Assembly (NCBI RefSeq): GCF_052088025.1
Contig: NZ_JBQCYD010000023.1
Coordinates: 1 to 36,357, forward strand
Origin: Anaeromonas sp052088025
GTDB lineage: Bacteria > Bacillota > Clostridia > Tissierellales > SIT17
Direction: 5' to 3'
Length of the DNA stretch: 36,357 bases
Shown: positions 27,530 through 35,392 of the stretch, in pieces
Layout of the letters: every line of letters begins with the position of its first letter
How positions within the stretch are numbered: the stretch's first letter is position 1
Notes under the pieces: generated by a model
What the model was told of the DNA's origin: nothing
Seen by the model: the letters and a program-made list of their open reading frames with translations, nothing else
The model's database searches: none
Program-made: the position numbers and the translations under genes

Positions 27530-29404
27530 TTACTTACATTCATGTATTTCTAATTCTTCATTTTTCTTTAATCTTAGTTTTGTATTTAATAGTTTTTCAA
27601 TATTATAACTATTTTTCTTGTTATAATCTGAAAGATATTTATAGTTTTTATGTTTTGTTATATCGTATTTATCAGAAAGAAAAGGTCTAACTCCTCTTAA
27701 TTGAAGTATGCATTTCCTTCCATCCATTACTGCTAGTTCATCCTGACTCATTAATTCTTTACCAGTTTTTTGATAATTTGTTCCGTAGGATTTATCTCTT
27801 CCTCTATTTTCTGATTGATTATATAGATCTATTGTTTCCTTACCTAATACTTCTGAAATCTCTTTTAAAGTTGTCTTTTCCTTTCCACCTAGAAATAAAG
27901 TAGTATCACAGTTGCCTATAATAGTATCTAAATTGTCTCTATAGATAGCCTTCAATTGAGATTGGGCTTGTAATACAATACTTGCTGATATTTCTCTTGA
28001 TCTTATAGTTGCTATTAATTTTTCAAACTTTGGTATCTGCCCTATATTTGCAAATTCATCTAATAAAAATCTTACATGGACAGGAAGCCTACCACCATAT
28101 ACATCATCAGCTTTATCGCATAATAAGTTGAACAGCTGAGTATACATAATGGCCACTATAAAGTTAAATGTATCATCTGTATCTGAAATTATAATAAATA
28201 GAGCAGTCTTTCTATCTCCCAAAGTATCTAATTCCATTTCATCATATTCAGTTAAATCCCTTAGTTCTTTTATATCAAAAGGTGCTAATCTTGCTCCACA
28301 TGATATTAGGATTGACTTTGCAGTCTTTCCAGCTGCTAATTTATATTTTTTATATTGCCTTACTGCAAAGTGTTCTGGTTTTAACTCTTCTAAGGCTTCA
28401 AATTTCAAATCTATAGGATTTTTATATGTTTCATCTTCTTCTCTAGTTTCACTTAAATTTATCATCTCTAAAAGAGTAGAAAAGTTTTGCTCTTCCTTTG
28501 GTGCTTCATAATATATGAGTCCGATATAGGCTGTATATAAGAGCTTTTCTGCCTTAACCCAAAAGTCTTCACTAGCTTTTTCTCCATCTACTTTTGTATT
28601 GGCTATTATAGTATTTACTAGTTTTAAAATATCTTTTTCACCTCTAATATATTCAAAAGGATTATAATGCATTGATTTTGAAAAGTTTATTGTATTTAAA
28701 ACTTTTATATTATAAGACTCATGAACTATTTTTCCTTCCTTATCCTTTACATACTTTGGATTCCCCTTTCTATCTTTAATTAATTTACCATCCTTAGTAT
28801 ATTTTCTTTTTGGTATCCCTTTGGAAAGAAGCTTTCCACATTCTCCAAGTATTGTTCCCTTTGGATCTGTAACTACATAAGATGAATGCATCTGCATTAA
28901 ATTAGGTTTTACAAAAAACCTAGTCTTACCAGATCCTGAACCACCAACTACTAGTATATTTTTATTTCTAGAATGTTTAGGATTTTTAGGTCTACTATTC
29001 ATCATCAAGCTTTCTGACTGAGTTAATACCACATTGTCCTCAAAGTTCTTATCTATATAGGGTTTTATATCCTTTCTTGTTCCCCATCTTGCTGAGCCAT
29101 ATTCAACACCTTTCCTATACTTCTTTGCATTTTTGCCTTTAGAATATACTATTCCATAAATTATTATGGAAATTGAAAAACCATCTATTAAATCTATCCC
29201 ATTAAAACTTGGAAGTGGATTTTCAAATAAGTGGTTTAAATATTGAAGCATCTTAAAAATTTTTATAAAAAAATTATCTCCTGGTATTCTTCCATAGAGA
29301 TATATGAGCTTATTTCCTAAATAAGCAATTGCAATATATGGTATTAATTTCTTTCTATCTATATTATCTAGAAAATCTTTTAAATCATTTAATAATATAA
29401 TCAT
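27530..29404 (-). CDS. virD4: VirD4/TraG-type coupling ATPase
   Basis: 624 residues. N-terminal membrane segments (about 15-95), a YGSARWGT motif (about 105), Walker A VVGGSGSGKTRFF (about 152-164), the TDPKG segment, and Walker B FLLDEFANIGQIP (about 447-459) followed by the IVLQAQSQLKAIY region. It brings the relaxosome to the secretion channel. ATG at 29404 overlaps the PcfB stop (ATGA), SD AGGAG eight bases upstream. Full length, no damage seen. Confidence 0.95.
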   Translation of the reverse strand: MIILLNDLKDFLDNIDRKKLIPYIAIAYLGNKLIYLYGRIPGDNFFIKIFKMLQYLNHLFENPLPSFNGIDLIDGFSISIIIYGIVYSKGKNAKKYRKGVEYGSARWGTRKDIKPYIDKNFEDNVVLTQSESLMMNSRPKNPKHSRNKNILVVGGSGSGKTRFFVKPNLMQMHSSYVVTDPKGTILGECGKLLSKGIPKRKYTKDGKLIKDRKGNPKYVKDKEGKIVHESYNIKVLNTINFSKSMHYNPFEYIRGEKDILKLVNTIIANTKVDGEKASEDFWVKAEKLLYTAYIGLIYYEAPKEEQNFSTLLEMINLSETREEDETYKNPIDLKFEALEELKPEHFAVRQYKKYKLAAGKTAKSILISCGARLAPFDIKELRDLTEYDEMELDTLGDRKTALFIIISDTDDTFNFIVAIMYTQLFNLLCDKADDVYGGRLPVHVRFLLDEFANIGQIPKFEKLIATIRSREISASIVLQAQSQLKAIYRDNLDTIIGNCDTTLFLGGKEKTTLKEISEVLGKETIDLYNQSENRGRDKSYGTNYQKTGKELMSQDELAVMDGRKCILQLRGVRPFLSDKYDITKHKNYKYLSDYNKKNSYNIEKLLNTKLRLKKNEELEIHECK

Positions 29405-29883
29405 AAGCTTTTCTCCTGATGCTTGTTTCTTGTTTTATCAGTATTAATCTTTTTAGCCATCTGGGCTAATTTCTTAAGTGCTTGTCTTAGACTTGGTCTT
29501 TTTTCTATATTCATTTCTTTACCTAAAAACTCTTTAAATGCTTGATCTAATATATCTGTATCCTTTCCTTTAAAAAATACAGCATATGTTGGTGGATCTG
29601 TTCCTTCATCTTTTTTCAAAGCATATTCTACCTTATATTTCTTAGCAATTCTCTCAAATCCTTTTATGTTATTTTCGTTTATTTCTATGCTCTTTAATCC
29701 ATCATATTTTTCTGATAGTTTCTTTAATGTTGTCTTATTCTTTTTAAGGGGCTTTGATCCCTTTAATTTTTGTTTTTCTCTTTCTTTAAGATAACTATCT
29801 AACATAATTTTTAATACTGACATAGACATCTTAGTAGACTTAGTCGTTAATGCTATTGATTTTTCTGTTACTTCTTCTTGCAC
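29401..29883 (-). CDS. PcfB / DUF3801 family protein
   Basis: 160 residues, GTG start at 29883 with GAGGAGG seven bases upstream. The central DUF3801 region contains LKSIEINENNIKGFERIAKKY and DPPTYAVFFKGKDTDILDQAFKEF. The end is RPSLRQALKKLAQMAKK. In pCF10, PcfB works with the coupling protein and the relaxase to load DNA; the same is inferred here from its position directly ahead of virD4, with which it overlaps. Confidence 0.85.
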   Translation of the reverse strand: MQEEVTEKSIALTTKSTKMSMSVLKIMLDSYLKEREKQKLKGSKPLKKNKTTLKKLSEKYDGLKSIEINENNIKGFERIAKKYKVEYALKKDEGTDPPTYAVFFKGKDTDILDQAFKEFLGKEMNIEKRPSLRQALKKLAQMAKKINTDKTRNKHQEKSL

Positions 29884-29912
29884 AATATCCCTCCTCAGCT
29901 TTTATTTGTATC

Positions 29913-30914
29913 TCAGTCCCTTCCATAGAGATTATAGTTTGCTTTACTTCTATAAAATTGTTCTTTTGTAAATACAGCATTATATATTGTGGTAAGCAGA
30001 TAGTTTTTAATGTTTTTTATATCACTTGGATTGTCATGTAGAGAATCGATTATATATTCTATATGGCTTGAATTTATCTTTAGAAACTGACTTCTAACAA
30101 TTTCAACTGATTTAGGATATCCATTGATATTAACTGTTCCCTTTTCTTGAATACATACATCTACCATCAGATCTAATAAATTATCAATGTCACTTATTAG
30201 TACATTTCTATATAGTCTGTAATGTTCATATTCTATATTTTTCTTTATTATATCTCTATATTCCTTTTCCTTTTCTATTGGACTATTAGGTTTGCTATCT
30301 ATCCCATCCTCTCTTTTTTGATTGATATGATAGTAATCTACTGAAGAAGTCTTTGAAGAATTATTTGTTGTATTCTTTGTATTTGTCTCTCCTTTCAAAG
30401 TGACAGGCCTGTCTTCATTAAGTGAGAGGGTCTCTCTTTTTAAAGTAGGGTCTCCCTCTTTGTGAAGTGACAGGGTATCTCTTTCAAAAGTGATAGTAGA
30501 AAGCACTTCTGCATTTAACCTTAAATATAGGACATTGTTTAAAACTGTACTTCCTATTTTTATGGTACGAAATTCTCTTTCTATAACTCCAAGTTTCTCT
30601 AAAAATACTACTGCATTAGTTGCTTCTCTCTTACTCATTCCAAATTGATCTGCTATTTGCTGATAACTTCTTTGAAGTAAATCATCTCTAAACTTCTTTT
30701 TAAATCCTATCAATTGACCTGATTGTTCATCTCTTAATTCAGTTGGCCTGTACCAATATACTACATCCGATAGTATTATGATGGCATTTAAATAAGGTTT
30801 CTTATTGTCCCTTACTATTGTCTTATACCAAGTTGTTGGTATTATATTACCACTAAAATACATTTGACCTACTTGATCTACAACTTCATTTCCTGAACTA
30901 TATATATTGCTCAA
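29913..30914 (-). CDS. DUF6017-type replication initiator / winged-helix protein of the ICE
   Basis: 333 residues from TTG at 30914. This start follows AAGGAGGTGAT, a near-complete anti-16S match; ATG at 30941 lies upstream of that SD, inside the terminator tail, and is rejected. Residues about 60-125 form a winged-helix region (QRSYQQIADQFGMSKREATNAVVFLEKLGVIER). Residues about 150-210 are a polar linker. The C-terminal 110 residues match the DUF6017 region (DIIKKNIEYEHY, IDNLLDLMVDVC, NIKNYLLTTIYNAVF). Such proteins head Tn1549-class modules and resemble plasmid initiators, so a role in ICE replication or operon control is inferred. The N-terminal half is not of the most common RepA_N type. 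Confidence 0.75.
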   Translation of the reverse strand: MSNIYSSGNEVVDQVGQMYFSGNIIPTTWYKTIVRDNKKPYLNAIIILSDVVYWYRPTELRDEQSGQLIGFKKKFRDDLLQRSYQQIADQFGMSKREATNAVVFLEKLGVIEREFRTIKIGSTVLNNVLYLRLNAEVLSTITFERDTLSLHKEGDPTLKRETLSLNEDRPVTLKGETNTKNTTNNSSKTSSVDYYHINQKREDGIDSKPNSPIEKEKEYRDIIKKNIEYEHYRLYRNVLISDIDNLLDLMVDVCIQEKGTVNINGYPKSVEIVRSQFLKINSSHIEYIIDSLHDNPSDIKNIKNYLLTTIYNAVFTKEQFYRSKANYNLYGRD

Positions 30915-30941
30915 CTGAATCACCTCCTTGATTTTGAGCAT

Positions 30942-30973
30942 AAAAAAACAGATGAATTTTTTATTTTCATCTG
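30942..30973 (-). terminator. Intrinsic terminator in the leader of the initiator gene (possible attenuator)
   Basis: Stem CAGATGAA/TTCATCTG (30949-30956 with 30966-30973), 9-base loop, then T7 on the minus strand (30948-30942). It ends 13 bases before the AAGGAGGTGAT SD. The plus-strand reading also has a T-rich tail, so it may work in both directions. Confidence 0.75.
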
Positions 30974-30995
30974 GTCTTTTTTATTTAGATATAAA

Positions 30996-31001
30996 ATTAT
31001 A
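30996..31001 (-). promoter_or_regulatory. Candidate -10 (TATAAT) for the ICE transfer operon
   Basis: TATAAT on the minus strand, with a weak TTATAC 18 bp upstream (31025-31020). Transcription would start around 30989, directly ahead of the terminator hairpin. The -35 is poor, so activation by a regulator is possible. Confidence 0.35.
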
Positions 31002-31031
31002 ATCATTTTCTTTTATTACGTATAATATGAA

Positions 31032-31073
31032 AAATCTTCAACTAATATATTATAATATATTAGTTGAAGATTT
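31032..31073. repeat. 42-bp perfect palindrome
   Basis: Bases 31032-31052 and 31053-31073 are exact reverse complements with no spacer; arms begin AAATCTTCAACTAATA. The minus strand continues into TTTTT, so it could be a terminator for the genes at 31284-32277. A perfect palindrome this long next to an initiator gene could also be an origin or protein-binding site. The surrounding stretch 30942-31283 (about 340 bp) otherwise holds only the promoter and terminator listed and no convincing gene. Confidence 0.7.
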
Positions 31074-31283
31074 AGTATTTTTCAGTTTTACTTAACTATC
31101 TTTTACAATAAATTAAGAACAATCTAAATAACTATAAAAAAATATAAATTATGAGACGCATTCCATTCTAGTAATACCAATGGATCAATCTTCTTTCTTA
31201 AGTTTGCCATAATTACACTTGTGACAACCTTGATTACATAAATTATTTAATGACTCCTATAATCTATATACTGTGAATTCTAT

Positions 31284-31952
31284 TTATTGTTTTGGAAAAT
31301 ATACTTGAGACATTATTTTTATGTCAGGTTTTTCTGCATTTTCTACTTGAACATCTAATATAGATCTCATTAATGCCATACAAAACTTCGCCCCCATCTC
31401 TTCAGATATTATATCTTTCAAGTATATTTTTTTATCACTATATTCTTCTGGAAGGTTAATAGATAAATATGTCATTTTTTTCTTTTTTTCTTCCCATAGT
31501 CTATATTTAATTGTTCCTTTACCATCTATTTTCGCCTTAATACTTTTATTTAAGAACTTATCAATTTGACCTACTCTATCCCATGTAGCTAAATTTTTAT
31601 TTATATACATATCATCCCATTTATCGAAAATAGGAAAATGAGATGACAAATTTCTTATAAAACTAAATAAATCATCAGCAATTAACCCTTCAAAATAAGG
31701 TCGACCACCTTTCTTCATAAAACTTATATATTCTTTAATAGGTTCATAACTCAGCAATTCTTTATATATTGAAAATGCTTCTCTTAATTTATAAAACCTT
31801 ATTCTAGCTTCTTGATTCATAAAATCTTCATTTACTATTTCTTCATATAAATCATAGAATCTATTGTAAAATAAAGATAATACTACTTTTTCTTTTTCAG
31901 TCGGTTTTAATTTTTCTATTTGAATCCCTCCATAATATTTAAAATTATTCAT
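31284..31952 (-). CDS. Unknown protein, 222 residues, at the ICE right end
   Basis: Charged, mostly helical protein with no recognised domain. Notable segments: EKEKVVLSLFYNRFYDLYEEI, SFIRNLSSHFPIFDKWDDMYI, and a C-terminal part MGAKFCMALMRSILDVQV. There is no signal peptide or membrane segment. The ATG at 31952 lacks an SD; a GGAGGG 15-20 bases inside the frame is followed by no standard start codon, so the start is uncertain. It lies 22 bp after the beta-flower gene and is probably co-transcribed with it. Confidence 0.6.
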   Translation of the reverse strand: MNNFKYYGGIQIEKLKPTEKEKVVLSLFYNRFYDLYEEIVNEDFMNQEARIRFYKLREAFSIYKELLSYEPIKEYISFMKKGGRPYFEGLIADDLFSFIRNLSSHFPIFDKWDDMYINKNLATWDRVGQIDKFLNKSIKAKIDGKGTIKYRLWEEKKKKMTYLSINLPEEYSDKKIYLKDIISEEMGAKFCMALMRSILDVQVENAEKPDIKIMSQVYFPKQ

Positions 31953-31974
31953 TTAATATAAACGTATGAGGTAA

Positions 31975-32277
31975 TCAAAGTTCCACGTTACGATAACCAC
32001 CAATAGTACCAATTGATCCATAATTACCCGGATTACCATAATTGCCTATATTGCCATAATTACCATAATTACCATAATTGATTGATTTGTAAGGTGAACT
32101 TAAATTATACATTAAACGGTTTTTATGAACAATTTCACCTAAATAACGACCTGACATATCAATAAATATTTCTTCGTTTGGTAGAAAATGCCCAATATTT
32201 TTACCAGTCGGGGCATGTAATTGTCCATTTACAAAGTTTGCTATATGTTTTCCCCTGCTATTAAATAAAAACTCCAT
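31975..32277 (-). CDS. Probable 4-fold beta-flower domain protein with a Gly/Tyr/Asn-rich tail
   Basis: 100 residues, ATG at 32277 with AGGAGG eight bases upstream. Residues 1-62 consist of four related short units (FLFNSRGKHIANF, LHAPTGKNIGHF, IFIDMSGRYLGEIV, LMYNLSS), fitting the small 4-fold beta-flower fold whose function is not established. Residues about 68-95 are tandem NYG/NIG/NPG triplets. First gene of a two-gene unit beside the chromosomal rlmD. Confidence 0.65.
   Translation of the reverse strand: MEFLFNSRGKHIANFVNGQLHAPTGKNIGHFLPNEEIFIDMSGRYLGEIVHKNRLMYNLSSPYKSINYGNYGNYGNIGNYGNPGNYGSIGTIGGYRNVEL
32018..32080. repeat. 9-bp tandem repeat inside the beta-flower gene
   Basis: About seven copies of TAATTACCA and close variants (minus strand TGGTAATTA), encoding the NYG-type triplets. 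The 9-bp unit keeps the frame, so copy number can vary without breaking the gene. Confidence 0.75.
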
Positions 32278-32613
32278 TTTTGAAAGCCTCCTTTTAATTT
32301 AAATATTATTTATTTTTATTATATAAATATAATTATATCATTATTTATTAGCCTTAGTAATATCTTGCAAGTCCTCGATAAGAATATATTCAAAGACTTG
32401 ATTTTTCCATAATAGAAAAACCCTTATTCTAGACAATGATACACGAACAGTGTAATCATTTAAGTTATTTGTTATTTTATCTCCTTGTATCTCCACACTC
32501 TAGGTTAACAACCACTGAAACATTGAAATACTTTTTCAGCTCTTTTTTCTTGAAATCATGCTCATCTTTTGTGAACACGAAATGGTCGTAAAAGTGCTTG
32601 AATCTCAGGATTT
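32278..32613. other. ICE-chromosome junction region downstream of rlmD
   Basis: About 340 bp without a called gene. The left part is very AT-rich and should hold the promoter of the beta-flower gene. From about 32480 into the last codons of rlmD the sequence is clearly less AT-rich than its neighbours. It contains a minus-strand open frame, out of phase with rlmD, that ends at 32477-32479 (reading ...KANYIEILRFKHFYDHF...). This may be a remnant from an earlier ICE or donor. No clear terminator for rlmD is seen. Confidence 0.5.
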
Positions 32614-33984
32614 CTATATAGTTTGCTTTTGTATCAACGCAATGCACTCCACATGCACAGAATGGGCAAACATATCTACTGGTTGTATTTCCTTTGTTTT
32701 ATATCCACGCTCATCTAAATACTTCAAATCTCTTGCGAGCGTTGATGGGTTACATGAGACATATACGATTCTTTTTGGATTCATATCTACTATTGTATCC
32801 AATACCCTTTCATCACAGCCTTTTCTTGGAGGGTCCACTACTATTACATCCGCTCTTATTCCTTCTTTATAAAGTTTTGGGAATACTTCTTCTGCTTTTC
32901 CTGCAAAAAACTCTGTATTATTTATGTTGTTTATTTTAGCATTTAATCTAGCATCTTCTATTGCAGTTTTTACTACTTCTATTCCATATACCTTTTTGGC
33001 TGTTCTTGCTAAAAATAGAGATATACTTCCTATTCCACAATATAAGTCAAATACTGTTTCATCTTCCTTTAAATCTGCATATTCAAGAGCTTTATTGTAT
33101 AGTTTTTCTGTTTGAATTGGATTTACTTGAAAAAATGATAATGGTGAAATATTAAATTTTATATCCTCTATATAATCAACTATTTTATCTTCTCCCCATA
33201 ATGTAATTATTTCCTGACCTAATATTACATTGGACTTTCTAGTATTGATATTTTGTATTATGCTTTTAACTCCTTCTATATTTTCTAATATAGAATTTAT
33301 TAGTTCTTCTTTGTGAGGTAATCTTTTGCCATTTGTTATTATTACTATCATTAAATCACCAGTTTTAAATGATGTCTTTGTTAATATATGTCTTATTATA
33401 CCTGTGCCATTTTTTTCATCATAAGGCTCTACTTTATATTTATTTATATATTCTCTAATAACTTTTATTACCTTGTCAGTGATTGGATGTTGAATTATAC
33501 ATTTATTTGTATCAACTATTTCATGTGTTCCCCTTTTATAGAAACCTATCTTCACAGAATTATTCCTTGCTTGTATTGGAAATTGTGCTTTATTTCTATA
33601 TCTAAATGGTTGATCCATTCCTATTGTTTCATGTATCTTGATTCCATCTAGTTTTGCTATTCTTTTGATATCATCTATTACCTTTTTTCTTTTTATATCT
33701 AATTGAGCATGATAATCTATCTTTTGAATTTGACAACCTCCACAATCATCTACTACATGACATGGAGCATCTATTCTCCAGTCCGAAGGGTTTTTAATTT
33801 CTACAAATTCGCCTACTGCATAATTCTTTTTTGCTGTAGTTATTTTTATATCACCTACATCTCCTGGAATAGCATCATTTACAAACACTGCAAAATTATC
33901 AATTTTTGCTACTCCTTGACCTCTATGATTTAAATCTATTATTTCTGATTCATATATATTATTTTCTTTTACTTTAGATTTCAA
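32614..33984 (-). CDS. rlmD: 23S rRNA (uracil-C5)-methyltransferase, RlmD/RumA family
   Basis: 456 residues from TTG at 33984 (AGGAGGG upstream). N-terminal TRAM domain (NHRGQGVAKIDNFAVFV), iron-sulfur cysteines (CHVVDDCGGC, about 69-78, plus a later Cys), SAM site FDLYCGIGSISLFLA (about 313-327), VVDPPRKGC, and the catalytic cysteine in YVSCNPSTLA (about 414). Methylates 23S rRNA uracil with SAM; the E. coli enzyme targets U1939. The last 15-20 codons (FAHSVHVECIALIQ onward) use GC-richer codons (GTG, GAG, GCG, TTG) than the rest. That is as expected if an ICE integrated here and supplied the 3' end. The gene remains intact. Confidence 0.95.
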   Translation of the reverse strand: MKSKVKENNIYESEIIDLNHRGQGVAKIDNFAVFVNDAIPGDVGDIKITTAKKNYAVGEFVEIKNPSDWRIDAPCHVVDDCGGCQIQKIDYHAQLDIKRKKVIDDIKRIAKLDGIKIHETIGMDQPFRYRNKAQFPIQARNNSVKIGFYKRGTHEIVDTNKCIIQHPITDKVIKVIREYINKYKVEPYDEKNGTGIIRHILTKTSFKTGDLMIVIITNGKRLPHKEELINSILENIEGVKSIIQNINTRKSNVILGQEIITLWGEDKIVDYIEDIKFNISPLSFFQVNPIQTEKLYNKALEYADLKEDETVFDLYCGIGSISLFLARTAKKVYGIEVVKTAIEDARLNAKINNINNTEFFAGKAEEVFPKLYKEGIRADVIVVDPPRKGCDERVLDTIVDMNPKRIVYVSCNPSTLARDLKYLDERGYKTKEIQPVDMFAHSVHVECIALIQKQTI

Positions 33985-34049
33985 TTTTACCCTCCTATAA
34001 ATACTTATTAATACCTATTATATACTTTAAACTTGAAAATTAAAAGAAA

Positions 34050-34075
34050 ATAAGGTCTGCATATGCAGACCTTAT
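34050..34075 (-). terminator. Intrinsic terminator of the symporter gene
   Basis: 26-bp perfect palindrome ATAAGGTCTGCAT and its complement, followed on the minus strand by TTTCTTTT. The symporter stop codon lies inside the stem. It separates the dapF-symporter unit from rlmD. Confidence 0.85.
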
Positions 34076-35340
34076 CTGTTAGAAATTTCTTTAGAATTTG
34101 TATTACCAACCTTTTTACTAAGCCAATCCTTACCTTCAACCATTTTTGTAACCATCATAGATGCAACAGCATCCCCTGATGCATTTATCATTGTTGCAGG
34201 TGGATCTACAAGAAAACCGATTGTTGCAACGATAGGAAAAGCTTCAGGTGGAAATCCATAAATTGTCACTATTAACATTTCTCCAATTAATCCACCACCT
34301 GGAACCCCGGACATTACAACCCCACCTAATATTGCAATTAAAACGGCTGTAATATATGTTCCTATACCTGAAAAATCCTGGCCAAATATTCCAAATAAAA
34401 ATGATATCTTAAGTATTGATGATAGTGCAGTACCGTCCATATGCATGGTAGCTCCAATAGGTAGTACTATCTCTCTTATATCTTTTGGTACTTTCATTTT
34501 TTCTGTTGCAATTAAATTTACTGGTAAGGTTGCAATTGAGCTTCCTGTTGCAAGAGATGTAACTGCTGGGGTTAAAATATTCTTAAAGAAAATTTTAGTT
34601 CCATCTTTGCCGCCTGCCCAGTAAGAATATGCAGCAAATGCTACAAAGAAATATATTATACACAGCGGATAGTATATTGCCATTGATCTAAGATATGCTC
34701 CTAATAATTGTGGACCATATTCAGCAATTAATGCTGCAAAATATGCTCCAAGTCCAATTGGTGCATAAAGCATAATTACACTAATCATTTTCATCATTAC
34801 CTTATTTAGCATATCAAGTGCTTTAGCTATTTTATTGTCTTCTCCACCTACTACACTTACACAAAATCCAAATAATATTGAAAATAATATTAGTGGTAAC
34901 ATGTTAGATTTAGATAAAAGCAATGAAAAGTCACTTACAGTTAATGCATTAACTATAGCATCTCCTATACTTATCTTTTCTAATTCAGCAACTTCCATAA
35001 CAATATTTACACCCTCTGCAGGTGGAAATGCTTTAACAACCATTATTATAATTACAGCTGCAATAGCTCCTGTTATAATAAAAGTAAAAAACATACTACC
35101 TAATATCTTTCCTAATCTTTTCATATTCATCATACTTCCTACAGCACTACTGATACTTAAAAATACCAAAGGAACTATAGCAGTAAACATCATATTAATG
35201 AATAAATCACCTAAGGGTGAAAGAACCATTGCCTTTTCACCAAAAACTAAACCAATAATAGAACCTATAATAATACCAGCTAATAAAATTAGTGGAAACC
35301 GATATGCTTTCCATAAAGAACTTTTATTTGTATTTTCCAT
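34072..35340 (-). CDS. Dicarboxylate/amino acid:cation symporter (DAACS/GltP-DctA family)
   Basis: 422 residues, about eight membrane segments plus two re-entrant loops. Family motifs: serine-rich SLATGSSIATLP (about 260-271), HMDGTALSSI (NMDGT-like), SGVPGGGLIGEM (hairpin 2) and DPPATMINASGDAVAS in the last helix, where the family usually has an Asp or Arg that sets substrate charge. Takes up glutamate, aspartate, C4-dicarboxylates or neutral amino acids with H+ or Na+; the substrate cannot be fixed here. ATG at 35340 follows GGAGG; 52 bp downstream of dapF, so probably one operon. Confidence 0.92.
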   Translation of the reverse strand: MENTNKSSLWKAYRFPLILLAGIIIGSIIGLVFGEKAMVLSPLGDLFINMMFTAIVPLVFLSISSAVGSMMNMKRLGKILGSMFFTFIITGAIAAVIIIMVVKAFPPAEGVNIVMEVAELEKISIGDAIVNALTVSDFSLLLSKSNMLPLILFSILFGFCVSVVGGEDNKIAKALDMLNKVMMKMISVIMLYAPIGLGAYFAALIAEYGPQLLGAYLRSMAIYYPLCIIYFFVAFAAYSYWAGGKDGTKIFFKNILTPAVTSLATGSSIATLPVNLIATEKMKVPKDIREIVLPIGATMHMDGTALSSILKISFLFGIFGQDFSGIGTYITAVLIAILGGVVMSGVPGGGLIGEMLIVTIYGFPPEAFPIVATIGFLVDPPATMINASGDAVASMMVTKMVEGKDWLSKKVGNTNSKEISNR

Positions 35341-35392
35341 TTTTTAATCCTCCATAACATTTAAATTGTTTTTCTTAACCAATATATTTATA

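Larger units (their letters stand above)
4689..32680 (-). mobile_element. Integrative and conjugative element, Tn1549/CTn-like, partial (right-hand part)
   Basis: The gene order initiator, PcfB, VirD4, Maff2, TrbL-like, PrgI, VirB4, NlpC/P60, DUF4315, DUF4366, TopB, SNF2/methylase, JAB is characteristic of Gram-positive Tn1549-class ICEs. The right limit is taken at the 3' end of rlmD, where codon use changes; the exact att core is not resolved. The left limit is not in the window: no integrase, excisionase or relaxase is seen, and it is unclear whether the iron-regulated genes at 1-2000 are ICE cargo. Confidence 0.75.

Noticed and set aside
30915..30941. ATG at 30941 as start of the initiator gene
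   Set aside because: It lies in the terminator's T-run and upstream of the AAGGAGGTGAT SD; TTG at 30914 has the correct spacing.
31185..31259. Short minus-strand frame with a CxxxCxxC pattern (CNQGCHKCNYG)
   Set aside because: Only about 23 codons after an in-frame stop, no start codon or SD. Possibly a gene remnant, but too short to call.
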